Of a DNA stretch of 64,000 bases, positions 56,111-64,000 are shown one piece after another (the stretch's first letter is position 1; the number at the start of each line of letters is the position of its first letter). A program made the translations under genes and the position numbers. Where the stretch lies: positions 1 through 64,000 of the forward strand of contig NZ_BSND01000003.1 of the NCBI RefSeq assembly GCF_030159795.1, read 5' to 3'. Source of the DNA: Methylophaga thalassica (GTDB lineage: Bacteria; Pseudomonadota; Gammaproteobacteria; Nitrosococcales; Methylophagaceae). The notes under the pieces are model-generated. The model ran no database searches, had not been told where the DNA came from, and was given only the letters and a program-made list of their open reading frames with translations.

Positions 56111-56997
56111 TGGCGCTGCCACAAACGCTGAAAGGTGAATTGAAAATAAACGAACCCTTGTCTCGTTATAACTCATGGCGAGTAGGTGGTCCGGCAAAAC
56201 AACTATATCGCCCTACAGATAGACATGATCTTGCCCTGTTTTTACAACAACTGCCGGAAAACGAGCCCGTTTTATGGGTGGGGCTAGGCAGTAACTTACT
56301 GATTCGTGACGGTGGTTTTGCCGGTACCGTTATTGTGACCGCAGGGACGTTACAAACAATTGATATCCGTGATAATGAAATTACGGCTGAAGTGGGACTC
56401 TATTGCAGCAAGCTGGCTAAACAAGCGGCTAAGGCGGGCTTGAAAGGCGCGGCTTTCTGGGCAGGCATTCCCGGTACGCTGGGTGGTGCTTTAGCAATGA
56501 ATGCAGGTGCTCATGGTACGGAAACATGGGACTCGGTAGTCGAAGTGACCACAATAGATAAACAGGGTGAGCTGCATCACTACCCGGCTGAAGCGTTTGA
56601 TGTGCATTATCGCCATGTCAGTTTGCCTGAGAACCAATGGTTTGTAGCGGCAAAAATGCAGTTTGAACGTGGTGACAGTGATGCTGAGCTTGAACTGATT
56701 CGTGAGTTATTGAAAAAACGAAATACCAGCCAACCAACAAATCAGCCTTGTGCCGGTTCGGTATTCCGTAACCCGCCAGGTGATTTTTCTGGACGTTTAA
56801 TTGAAGTCAGCGGTCTAAAAGGGCTGACAGTCGGTGGCGCCAGTGTTTCAGATAAACATGCTAACTTTATCGTCAACAACGGTGAAGCGACTGCGGCAGA
56901 CATCGAAACACTGATTGCTGATGTGCAACAACGAGTGGAACACGAGCACGGCGTCAAGTTAATTCCAGAAGTACATATTATTGGAGAGCAACTATGA
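56107..56997 (+). CDS. murB: UDP-N-acetylenolpyruvoylglucosamine reductase
   Basis: A 296-residue FAD enzyme of the type IIa length. The FAD motif appears as [12 protein letters not shown] and [18 protein letters not shown], and the catalytic serine is in CAGSVFRNP. The start is one of two tandem ATG codons at 56107/56110. It reduces the enolpyruvyl group to make UDP-MurNAc. It overlaps murC and ddl by 4 bp each. Confidence 0.97.
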   Translation: MMALPQTLKGELKINEPLSRYNSWRVGGPAKQLYRPTDRHDLALFLQQLPENEPVLWVGLGSNLLIRDGGFAGTVIVTAGTLQTIDIRDNEITAEVGLYCSKLAKQAAKAGLKGAAFWAGIPGTLGGALAMNAGAHGTETWDSVVEVTTIDKQGELHHYPAEAFDVHYRHVSLPENQWFVAAKMQFERGDSDAELELIRELLKKRNTSQPTNQPCAGSVFRNPPGDFSGRLIEVSGLKGLTVGGASVSDKHANFIVNNGEATAADIETLIADVQQRVEHEHGVKLIPEVHIIGEQL

Positions 56998-57932
56998 CAA
57001 AACGCATAAGTTCTGCTGCTGATTTTGGTCGAGTTGCTGTGCTGATGGGCGGACGTTCAGCTGAACGTGAGATTTCACTGATAAGCGGTAATGCCGTATT
57101 AGCCGGATTACAGCGTAAGGGTATTGATGCTTATGGCATTGATGTCAGTTTTGATATTTGTCAGAAGATAGCCAGCGGCGAGTTTGATCGTGCCTTTATC
57201 GTATTGCATGGAAGAGGCGGTGAAGATGGCGAGATTCAAGGCTTTTTGCAGGCGGTTAATTTGCCGTATACAGGCAGTGCAATTACTGCTTCCGTTTTAT
57301 CGATGAATAAACGACTGAGCAAACTGGCGTGGATTCAGCAGGGCTTACCCACAGCGATTTTTATGCCTGTGACGGAGCAGACGGATACGCAACCATTGGT
57401 GGATGAATTAGGGCTGCCGCTTATTATCAAACCTGTGAATGAAGGCTCCAGTATTGGCATGTCAAAGGTCAATGATATTACTGAATTGCAACAGGCAATT
57501 GATTTGGCATTGAAGTATGACGCTGACGTTATTGCTGAGCAATGGATTCATGGTGAGGAATATACCGTGGCGATTTTAGATGGTGAAGCACTGCCAGCGA
57601 TTCGCTTAAAAACGCCACATGAATTTTATGATTTTGATGCGAAATATCATGCTAACGATACCGAATATTTATGCCCATGTGGTCTGGATGCTGATGTTGA
57701 GCAAGGTATGCAGGATATTGCCGTAAAAGCATTTAATGCCTTAGGTATGAAAGGCTGGGGACGTATTGATTTTATGCGGGACAGCCAGGGTAATTTATTT
57801 CTGTTGGAAGCAAATAGTGTCCCTGGGATGACCGATCACAGTTTAGTCCCTATGGCAGCTAAGCAGGCAGGCCTGTCTTTTGAAGACCTTGTCTGGCGTA
57901 TTTTAGAAACCAGTTTTAAGGATGAGAACTGA
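56994..57932 (+). CDS. ddl: D-alanine--D-alanine ligase
   Basis: A 312-residue ATP-grasp ligase (DdlB type). LMGGRSAEREISLISG is at the N-terminus, followed by KPVNEGSSIGMSK, and FLLEANSVPGMTDHSLVP in the metal-binding region. It joins two D-alanines made by Alr. It overlaps murB by 4 bp and ftsQ by 1 bp. Confidence 0.98.
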   Translation: MTKRISSAADFGRVAVLMGGRSAEREISLISGNAVLAGLQRKGIDAYGIDVSFDICQKIASGEFDRAFIVLHGRGGEDGEIQGFLQAVNLPYTGSAITASVLSMNKRLSKLAWIQQGLPTAIFMPVTEQTDTQPLVDELGLPLIIKPVNEGSSIGMSKVNDITELQQAIDLALKYDADVIAEQWIHGEEYTVAILDGEALPAIRLKTPHEFYDFDAKYHANDTEYLCPCGLDADVEQGMQDIAVKAFNALGMKGWGRIDFMRDSQGNLFLLEANSVPGMTDHSLVPMAAKQAGLSFEDLVWRILETSFKDEN

Positions 57933-58717
57933 TGGCTAAACCACGCAGAGGCGCTGTGATGCAACAAGCACCTAAGGTGAAACAGCCTAGACCGCCTGTG
58001 CCATGGAAAAGTGTGTTTAAACACTCTGCGGCTTTGTTGATAGTCGTTTTATTAGTGGCTGGTGGCGTATACCTGCGTGAAGCCGACACCTTGCCTGTAA
58101 AACATGTCACGGTGGATGGCAGCTTGCTTCATACCGACAGGAATGAATTGGTTAAAGCGGTTATGCCTTATGTCAGGGGCAGCTTTTTAAATGTGGACGT
58201 GGCCAGCATTCAAAAAGCCGGTGAAACCTTGCCTTGGGTAGAACAGATACAAGTAAGACGGGTTTGGCCAGATACGCTACACCTCATTGTGGCTGAGCAT
58301 GAAGCGGTTGCCCGCTGGAATGATGATGGTCTGGTGAATCGCCACGGGAAGGTGTTTAAACCGAGTAAAGACACCATGCCTGATGGATTGATTCAGTTAA
58401 ACGGGCCAGATGGTATGAGCGAGATGATGTCTCGTCGTCTGGTCGATGTTCAGCAAAAGGTCAATGTACTGGGCTTGCGAGTCATCAGTATGAGCATGGA
58501 TAAACGTCGCGCCTGGCAAGTGGATTTTAAAGACGGCCTGCACCTGAAATTAGGCCGAACTGATGATGAACAGCGATTAGACCGATTTGTTACGGTGTAC
58601 CTCGGTGGCTTAGGTACCTTTAAAGAACTGATTAAAGAAATTGATATGCGTTACACCAATGGGCTGGCAGTGGTATGGAAATCCGGCCAGCAACCTGATT
58701 TTAATGGAACAGTATGA
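57932..58717 (+). CDS. ftsQ: Cell division protein FtsQ
   Basis: A 261-residue bitopic protein: a basic cytoplasmic tail, a membrane helix (SAALLIVVLLVAGGVYL, residues 31-47), then a POTRA domain beginning with LPVKHVTVDGSLLHTDRNE and a beta domain with PWVEQIQVRRVWPDTL. It recruits FtsL-FtsB to the septum. It overlaps ftsA by 4 bp. Confidence 0.95.
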   Translation: MAKPRRGAVMQQAPKVKQPRPPVPWKSVFKHSAALLIVVLLVAGGVYLREADTLPVKHVTVDGSLLHTDRNELVKAVMPYVRGSFLNVDVASIQKAGETLPWVEQIQVRRVWPDTLHLIVAEHEAVARWNDDGLVNRHGKVFKPSKDTMPDGLIQLNGPDGMSEMMSRRLVDVQQKVNVLGLRVISMSMDKRRAWQVDFKDGLHLKLGRTDDEQRLDRFVTVYLGGLGTFKELIKEIDMRYTNGLAVVWKSGQQPDFNGTV

Positions 58718-59967
58718 TGTCGAAACGAACTGAAAGAGAACTTATCGTTGGATTGGATATCGGAACATCAAAGGTAGTGGCTATCGTCGCTGCTCCCGTT
58801 CCTGATGCCGGTCCAAATGATAATGCGCTCGAAATTATTGGCATTGGCTCTCACCCAGCCAGAGGTATGAAAAAAGGGGTCGTCGTCAATATCGAATCGA
58901 CCGTACAATCGATTCAGCGTGCCATCGAAGAAGCTGAACTGATGGCAGGTTGCCAGATTTATTCTGTTTATGCCGGGATTGCCGGTAGCCACATACGCAG
59001 TTTAAATTCACATGGCACCGTGGCGATTCGCGATAAAGAAGTGACACAAGGTGATCTCGACCGTGTCATGGATGCGGCACGTGCTGTTCATTTCCCCGGT
59101 GACCAGCAGTTACTGCATGTTTTGCCGCAGGAATACATTATTGATAATCAGGAAGGCATTCGCGAACCCATTGGTATGTCAGGCGTACGTCTGGAAGCCA
59201 AAGTCCATTTGATCACAGGTGCAGTGAGTGCGGCACAGAACATTACTAAATGTATTGAGCGTTGTGGCTTGACTGTCGATGGCATTGTGCTTGAGCAAAT
59301 GGCATCCAGTTATTCCGTCTTAGACCAGGATGAAAAAGAATTAGGTGTTTGTTTGGTCGATATCGGTGGTGGCACAACGGATATTGCTGTGTTTGTTGAT
59401 GGTGCTATTCGACACACTGCTGTGATTCCTATTGCAGGTGATCAGGTCACCAATGACATCGCTGTGGCATTACGTACACCAACGCAATATGCCGAAGAAA
59501 TCAAGATTAAATATGCCTGCGCTTTGACTCAACTGGCTCGTGAAGACGAAACCATTGAAGTACCAAGTGTTGGTGACAGGCCTCCACGTCAGCTTGCCAG
59601 ACAAACACTCGCTGAAGTGGTAGAGCCACGTTATGAAGAATTATTGATGTTAGTTCAGGCTGAACTACGTCGGAGTGGGTTTGAAGAATTATTGGCTGCC
59701 GGCATTGTGCTGACAGGCGGTAGTTCGAAAATGGAAGGCGCTATTGAGCTTGCTGAAGAGGTCTTCCACCTTCCTGTGCGTTTGGGAGTACCACAACATG
59801 TCGGGGGACTTGTGGATGTGGTGCGTAACCCAATTCATGCAACAGGTGTTGGGTTGCTGTTATTCGGCAATCAGGAGCATGCCCCAGGGCATGGTGAAAT
59901 TAAAGTAAGTGACGGCTTAAAAGGCATGCTGGCAAGAATGAAAAGCTGGTTCCAGGGGAATTTTTAA
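58714..59967 (+). CDS. ftsA: Cell division protein FtsA
   Basis: A 417-residue actin-like ATPase. The phosphate motif is GLDIGTSKVVAIV (residues 13-25), a second one VDIGGGTTDIAVF, and the adenosine motif GIVLTGGSSKMEG. The C-terminal MLARMKSWFQGNF is the amphipathic membrane-targeting helix. It anchors the FtsZ ring. It overlaps ftsQ by 4 bp; ftsZ follows after 50 bp. Confidence 0.98.
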   Translation: MMSKRTERELIVGLDIGTSKVVAIVAAPVPDAGPNDNALEIIGIGSHPARGMKKGVVVNIESTVQSIQRAIEEAELMAGCQIYSVYAGIAGSHIRSLNSHGTVAIRDKEVTQGDLDRVMDAARAVHFPGDQQLLHVLPQEYIIDNQEGIREPIGMSGVRLEAKVHLITGAVSAAQNITKCIERCGLTVDGIVLEQMASSYSVLDQDEKELGVCLVDIGGGTTDIAVFVDGAIRHTAVIPIAGDQVTNDIAVALRTPTQYAEEIKIKYACALTQLAREDETIEVPSVGDRPPRQLARQTLAEVVEPRYEELLMLVQAELRRSGFEELLAAGIVLTGGSSKMEGAIELAEEVFHLPVRLGVPQHVGGLVDVVRNPIHATGVGLLLFGNQEHAPGHGEIKVSDGLKGMLARMKSWFQGNF

Positions 59968-60017
59968 GCTAAGTAATTAAGCATGTTTGTTTTACACATT
60001 TTTTTGGGGGAGAAGTT

Positions 60018-61172
60018 ATGACTTTTGAATTAATTGATACATACAGTGAGAATGCCATCATTAAAGTGATTGGTGTTGGTGGTGGTGGCGGTAATGCGCT
60101 TGAGCATATGGTCATCAACCAAATTGAAGGGGTGGATTTCATCAGTGCTAATACGGATGCACAGGCATTACGTAAAAGTTCTGCCACTACCCAGTTACAA
60201 CTTGGTGGTGATATCACCAAAGGCCTGGGGGCAGGTGCTAATCCTGATGTAGGCCGTCAGGCAGCATTGGAAGACAGAGAACGCATCATGGAAGTGATTG
60301 ATGGTGCTGATATGGTGTTCATCACTGCAGGCATGGGTGGTGGTACAGGAACAGGTGCTGCACCAGTGGTGGCACAAGTAGCTAAAGAAATGGGGATTTT
60401 AACTGTGGCAGTTGTCACAAAACCTTTCCCATTTGAAGGTGCTAAGCGTATGAAAATTGCGCAGGCGGGTATTGAAGAGTTAGGGCAACATGTTGATTCA
60501 CTTATCACTATTCCTAACGAAAAATTATTAAAAGTATTAGGGAAGGACATGACCTTGCTGAATGCGTTTAAATCAGCAAATGACGTCTTATTAGGTGCAG
60601 TACAAGGTATTGCAGAGTTAATTACTCGCGAAGGTATGATTAACGTCGACTTTGCTGACGTGAGAACTGTGATGTCAGAAATGGGTATGGCGATGATGGG
60701 AACAGGTCATGCTAAAGGTGAACATCGCGCGCGTGAAGCAGCGAAACTCGCAGTTTCAAGCCCATTATTGGAAGATGTGGATTTAGCGGGTGCTCGTGGT
60801 GTGTTAGTTAATATTACTGCTGGTCTGGATATGAGTATTGGTGAATTCGAAGAAGTGGGTAACACCATTAAAGAATTTGCTTCAGATGACGCCACAGTAG
60901 TAGTAGGAACGGTCATTGATCCGGATATGACGGATGAATTGAGAGTCACCGTTGTCGCGACTGGTTTAGGAGCTCCTAGAGCCGTCGTTGCAAAAGCGCC
61001 TGAAGAAGCTGCGCCACAAATTGAAATTGTGAAAAAGCCTGTTGAAATTGATTATGATGAACCAACAGTGATTCGCAATGGTAAAGATAGCCAGCAGAAA
61101 CAAGTGGCCAATGGTGATGTCAATATGGATTATTTGGATATTCCGGCTTTCCTGCGTCGCCAGGCTGATTAA
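60018..61172 (+). CDS. ftsZ: Cell division GTPase FtsZ
   Basis: A 384-residue tubulin homologue with [17 protein letters not shown], the tubulin signature [13 protein letters not shown], and the conserved C-terminal peptide [14 protein letters not shown] that binds FtsA and ZipA. The linker (about residues 318-370) is short. A strong GGGGGAG ribosome site precedes its ATG, in contrast to the overlap-coupled genes upstream; this fits the high FtsZ level needed. Confidence 0.99.
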   Translation: MTFELIDTYSENAIIKVIGVGGGGGNALEHMVINQIEGVDFISANTDAQALRKSSATTQLQLGGDITKGLGAGANPDVGRQAALEDRERIMEVIDGADMVFITAGMGGGTGTGAAPVVAQVAKEMGILTVAVVTKPFPFEGAKRMKIAQAGIEELGQHVDSLITIPNEKLLKVLGKDMTLLNAFKSANDVLLGAVQGIAELITREGMINVDFADVRTVMSEMGMAMMGTGHAKGEHRAREAAKLAVSSPLLEDVDLAGARGVLVNITAGLDMSIGEFEEVGNTIKEFASDDATVVVGTVIDPDMTDELRVTVVATGLGAPRAVVAKAPEEAAPQIEIVKKPVEIDYDEPTVIRNGKDSQQKQVANGDVNMDYLDIPAFLRRQAD

Positions 61173-61245
61173 TTTAGTGTAGCTGCTAATATTGTGCTTA
61201 TGATATTATGCTTTGATCTGTAACTGTTTAAGGGGGTAATACACC

Positions 61246-62163
61246 GTGATAAAGCAACGAACATTGAAGAATGTGATTCGTGCGACCGGTGTCGGTTTGC
61301 ATAGTGGTGAGATGGTTTATCTGACCCTGCGTCCTGCTGCCCCTAATACAGGCATCATTTTTCGTAGAGTTGATCTCGACCCTGTAGTTGAGATTCAGGC
61401 GAAAGCTGAGAATGTCGGTGAAACAGCCTTATCAACCACGCTGATTGAACATGGTCAGCGCGTTTCGACAGTAGAGCATTTATTATCTGCGTTTGCCGGA
61501 TTAGGTATCGATAATGCTTATATTGATCTGAATGCGGCTGAAGTACCTATTATGGACGGCAGTGCTGGTCCATTTGTTTTCTTGGTACAGTCAGCAGGTA
61601 TCGAAGAGCAGAATGTTGCTAAACAGTTTATTCGAATCAAAAAACCAGTGATGATGGAAGATGGTGATAAATGGGCGAAGTTTGAGCCATTTGATGGCTT
61701 CAAAGTGTCTTTCACTATTGATTTTGAGCATCCAGCTTTTACCGGACGTCCCCAACAAGTCGATGTTGATTTCTCCTCCACATCGTTTGTCCGTGAAGTA
61801 AGCCGTGCTCGTACCTTTGGTTTTATGAAAGATATCGAAAAGTTACGCGAAAATAATCTGGCGTTAGGTGGCAGTATGGACAATGCCATTGTGGTTGATG
61901 ATTACCGTGTCTTAAATGAAGATGGTTTACGCTACGAAGACGAATTTGTTCGTCATAAAGTCTTGGATGCCATCGGTGATTTATATTTACTTGGACATAG
62001 TCTGATTGGTGCCTTTAAAGGTCATAAATCAGGCCATGAAGTGAATAATAAATTGTTACGGAAATTATTAGCTCAAGAAGATGCTTGGGAATTAGTAAGC
62101 TTTGAAGACGATAAAGATGCCCCCATTCTTTTCAGTCGACCTGCAGCTTCTATCTCAGGTTAA
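61246..62163 (+). CDS. lpxC: UDP-3-O-acyl-N-acetylglucosamine deacetylase
   Basis: A 305-residue zinc deacetylase, the committed step of lipid A synthesis. The zinc ligands are in [15 protein letters not shown] and the [15 protein letters not shown] block; [10 protein letters not shown] is near the N-terminus. The start is GTG at 61246 with AGGGGG ten or so bases upstream. It follows ftsZ after 73 bp, and its stop overlaps the convergent DciA gene by 4 bp. Confidence 0.98.
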   Translation: MIKQRTLKNVIRATGVGLHSGEMVYLTLRPAAPNTGIIFRRVDLDPVVEIQAKAENVGETALSTTLIEHGQRVSTVEHLLSAFAGLGIDNAYIDLNAAEVPIMDGSAGPFVFLVQSAGIEEQNVAKQFIRIKKPVMMEDGDKWAKFEPFDGFKVSFTIDFEHPAFTGRPQQVDVDFSSTSFVREVSRARTFGFMKDIEKLRENNLALGGSMDNAIVVDDYRVLNEDGLRYEDEFVRHKVLDAIGDLYLLGHSLIGAFKGHKSGHEVNNKLLRKLLAQEDAWELVSFEDDKDAPILFSRPAASISG

Positions 62164-62612
62164 TCCTTTTCCTGGGCTTGACGTTTAGCTAATTTATTCA
62201 AGGCGGCCTTTAACGGGCCGTCTTGCATTTCAGCGGCTGTACTTTCGAGAAGGTCTGCTGTTTTTGCAGAAACACGAAGTGTATTCGGAAGTGTTTTCTG
62301 TTTCAGTGGTTCAGACTGTGGTCGAACTTTTACTTCAAGTTTTTTGATTGGTTTAGGTAAATGCGCTGATAAAGTACTGCAAATAAAGGCAGCTTGAAAG
62401 CGCAATAGACTGGCATAATTGGCTTTGTCGGTGAGGATGACAATTTTGTCTTCCGTGATGTTTGCCAATGTGCAATGATTACTAAATTTTAAAGGCAGGC
62501 TTTTTTGCAAAATGGTGTTAAGCTTGTTCAGTTTTTGGGCGCGAATTGATAACCATTTCATCTGGTTATCGTTTTGATAGAGTTGGTTTATGCGCTCAGG
62601 TTTTTTTGACAT
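62160..62612 (-). CDS. dciA: DciA-family (DUF721) protein, candidate DnaB loader
   Basis: A 150-residue protein with a DciA/DUF721 domain: [36 protein letters not shown], and a basic region [12 protein letters not shown], with a charged helical tail. DciA loads or promotes loading of the replicative helicase in bacteria lacking DnaC/DnaI. The lpxC-DUF721-M23-secA order is common outside enterics. It is convergent with lpxC and divergent from the peptidase gene with a 27-bp gap. Confidence 0.85.
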   Translation of the reverse strand: MSKKPERINQLYQNDNQMKWLSIRAQKLNKLNTILQKSLPLKFSNHCTLANITEDKIVILTDKANYASLLRFQAAFICSTLSAHLPKPIKKLEVKVRPQSEPLKQKTLPNTLRVSAKTADLLESTAAEMQDGPLKAALNKLAKRQAQEKD

Positions 62613-62639
62613 ATTTTAAGTGACTGAAAAAGGATAACA

Positions 62640-63551
62640 ATGCAGGTTATCATTATATCCTCAAACAGCAAGACCCATAAGCATTGGCATTTGACGCGAT
62701 CGACGTTGTTGATACTCATGCTGATGTTAACGTGTTTGATCAGTGTGAGCAGTTATAGCCTCGCTAAATGGCTTTATACCGATCGCGTTATTGAAAATCC
62801 TCTTCCTGTACCTCCTCTCACTTCAACTCCAAAGCCAACCGATACGAATCAGACTCTGGCTAGCAATAATCAAGAAGAAAATCTGCAAGAATTTTATGCA
62901 AAGCAATTAGGTGGCTTGCAGGCGGAAACGATTCGTTTGAAGATGTTCAGCGAACGCTTAGCGCAAATTGCCGGATTCGATACAGAAGACTTTTCGTTAG
63001 ATGAACATCCGGGGCAGGGCGGCATTGAGCATGATGGTTCACCACTGGGTAGTGAAGCATTAGATCGTGGGATACAACAGCTTTCCAGTCAATTACGTGG
63101 TCAGAGCGACACACTAAACGCGCTTGAGGAATACCTGATAACAAAGGAAAACATTGCAGCGGGTATCCCTGAAGGTAAACCCGTCAAGAATGGCTGGGTA
63201 TCATCATTCTATGGTAATCGTATTGATCCCTTTAATGGTAAAAAAACCTTTCATGAAGGAATTGATATCGCAGCAAAAGAAAATAGTCCGGTTATGGCTG
63301 TTGCTGATGGTATTGTGAGTTGGGTAGGTGATCGTGGAGGTTACGGCGGTTTAGTTGAAATCGATCATGGCAATGGTTATGTCACACGATACGCGCACAA
63401 TAAAACGATCAAAGTAAGCAAGGGTGAGCGTGTAACCAAAGGTGAGATAGTAGCACTGATGGGCTCTACAGGCCGATCAACCGGGCCACATGTTCACTAT
63501 GAAGTATTGCGAGACGGTCAACATATCAATCCTTATAGTTTTATCAAGTAA
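62640..63551 (+). CDS. M23-family metallopeptidase (LytM domain)
   Basis: A 303-residue envelope protein: an N-terminal membrane helix (TLLILMLMLTCLISVSSYSL), a helical, coiled-coil stretch (about residues 85-180), and a C-terminal M23 domain with zinc ligands in FHEGIDIA and HVHYEV. The GWVSSFYGNRIDPFNG segment is typical of the domain. With its ligands intact it may be an active peptidoglycan endopeptidase. Directly precedes secA. Confidence 0.92.
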   Translation: MQVIIISSNSKTHKHWHLTRSTLLILMLMLTCLISVSSYSLAKWLYTDRVIENPLPVPPLTSTPKPTDTNQTLASNNQEENLQEFYAKQLGGLQAETIRLKMFSERLAQIAGFDTEDFSLDEHPGQGGIEHDGSPLGSEALDRGIQQLSSQLRGQSDTLNALEEYLITKENIAAGIPEGKPVKNGWVSSFYGNRIDPFNGKKTFHEGIDIAAKENSPVMAVADGIVSWVGDRGGYGGLVEIDHGNGYVTRYAHNKTIKVSKGERVTKGEIVALMGSTGRSTGPHVHYEVLRDGQHINPYSFIK

Positions 63552-63631
63552 ATTCTTTTTAGCTCTTGTTTTATCCGTGGGAAGTCTCCACATGAAACAG
63601 TGTGATCTACAAACGCTGACTTTGTCCGCGT

Positions 63632-63637
63632 TATAAT
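63632..63637 (+). promoter_or_regulatory. Possible -10 box for secA
   Basis: A perfect TATAAT lies 66 bases before the secA start codon. No good -35 box at 16-18 bases is seen, so it is only a candidate promoter. Confidence 0.35.
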
Positions 63638-63702
63638 CACAAATTTATTACTTTTTATCGGTGTTCGTTCACGCCGAAGTCAACACAGTGTAAGGCGAAA
63701 AA

Positions 63703-64000
63703 ATGGTTAGCAAGTTTTTCAGTAAAATTTTTGGTAGTCGTAACGAGCGCGTATTAAAAAAAATGCGTAAGTACATAGATGAGATTGCCAAGTTTGAGAC
63801 CGAAATAGAGCAACTTGATGACCCGGCATTACAGGCTAAAACGCAAGAATTCAAACAACGCCTTGCCGATGGACAGACTACGGATGATTTATTGACCGAA
63901 GCGTTTGCCGTGGTACGTGAAGCCAGTAAACGTGTGCTTGGCATGCGTCATTTCGATGTGCAGTTGATCGGCGGTATGGTGCTGAATGATGGCAAAGTCG
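63703..64000 (+). CDS. secA: Protein translocase ATPase SecA (5' part, cut by window end)
   Basis: The first 99 codons of Sec[22 protein letters not shown] is the N-terminal segment, and [20 protein letters not shown], the start of the nucleotide-binding domain I with the LIGG block, reaches the window end. SecA drives protein export through SecYEG. AAGGCG lies eight or so bases upstream of the ATG. No secM-like arrest peptide gene precedes it; the M23 gene fills that place. Confidence 0.97.
   Translation, partial: MVSKFFSKIFGSRNERVLKKMRKYIDEIAKFETEIEQLDDPALQAKTQEFKQRLADGQTTDDLLTEAFAVVREASKRVLGMRHFDVQLIGGMVLNDGKV

Noticed and set aside
61518-61889. 123-codon antisense frame in lpxC
   Set aside because: Entirely opposite a conserved gene and without a recognisable product.

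Overview
The window is a gene-dense chromosomal segment of a gammaproteobacterium of moderate, slightly AT-leaning base composition. The evidence is the order of its core genes: rsmI / lpoA-yraN-BON lipoprotein, rnpB, a complete mraZ-to-ftsZ division and wall cluster, then lpxC, a DciA-type protein, an M23 peptidase and secA. The hopanoid-type squalene gene hpnC, the CysI/DUF934 pair and the overall gene style make a Methylophaga-like methylotroph my best guess. That genus-level guess is inference; no methanol dehydrogenase or other diagnostic gene lies in the window. I see no insertion sequences, prophage, CRISPR array or tRNA.

Left part (1-13.1 kb). A lone c-heme lipoprotein, the fatty acid cis/trans isomerase, is followed on the minus strand by hpnC and by an mtaD-ubiG-gph run. 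mtaD is divergent from mtnA; together they suggest recycling of methylthioadenosine through methylthioinosine. mtnA overlaps an SDR gene, and a divergent-fold (APH-like) kinase follows. Facing it is a thiamine locus on the minus strand: a sigma70-like promoter, a TPP riboswitch with a readable RBS-sequestering switch, a TonB-dependent receptor, an internal terminator, a YkoF-like thiamine-binding protein, a PnuT-like permease and a HAD phosphatase.

Sulfur region (13.1-23.7 kb). cysB is divergent from tauE / TusA-like / cysH / cysD / cysN. CysH carries the cysteines of a [4Fe-4S] APS reductase and no APS kinase is present, so sulfate would be reduced directly from APS. Catalase, a deoxyinosine glycosylase and a DUF3465 protein come next, then cysI with its DUF934 partner.

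Housekeeping region (23.7-43.5 kb). apaH, a possible 48-residue ORF, nusB, thiL and pgpA; on the minus strand a PfkB adenosine-kinase-like gene, rnd, a secreted alpha/beta hydrolase, a glutaredoxin and moaB; then an OmpA-like lipoprotein, rlmB, the rpsF-rpsR-DUF2232-rplI operon, dnaB-alr-radA, a PilZ protein, hemJ, and the lpoA region followed by the RNase P RNA gene.

Division and wall cluster (43.7-61.2 kb). A near-consensus promoter followed by three 10-bp-spaced GTGG(G/A) boxes drives mraZ. From rsmH to ftsA, all 14 genes are joined by overlaps of 1, 4 or 8 bp. ftsZ follows after a 50-bp gap with a strong ribosome binding site, then lpxC, and the window ends inside secA.

The most interesting observations are the thiamine uptake locus with its riboswitch and possible salvage enzymes, the MraZ operator architecture, the non-ATG start of rlmB, the charged tail on ribosomal protein L9, and a 32-bp perfect palindrome between nusB and thiL.
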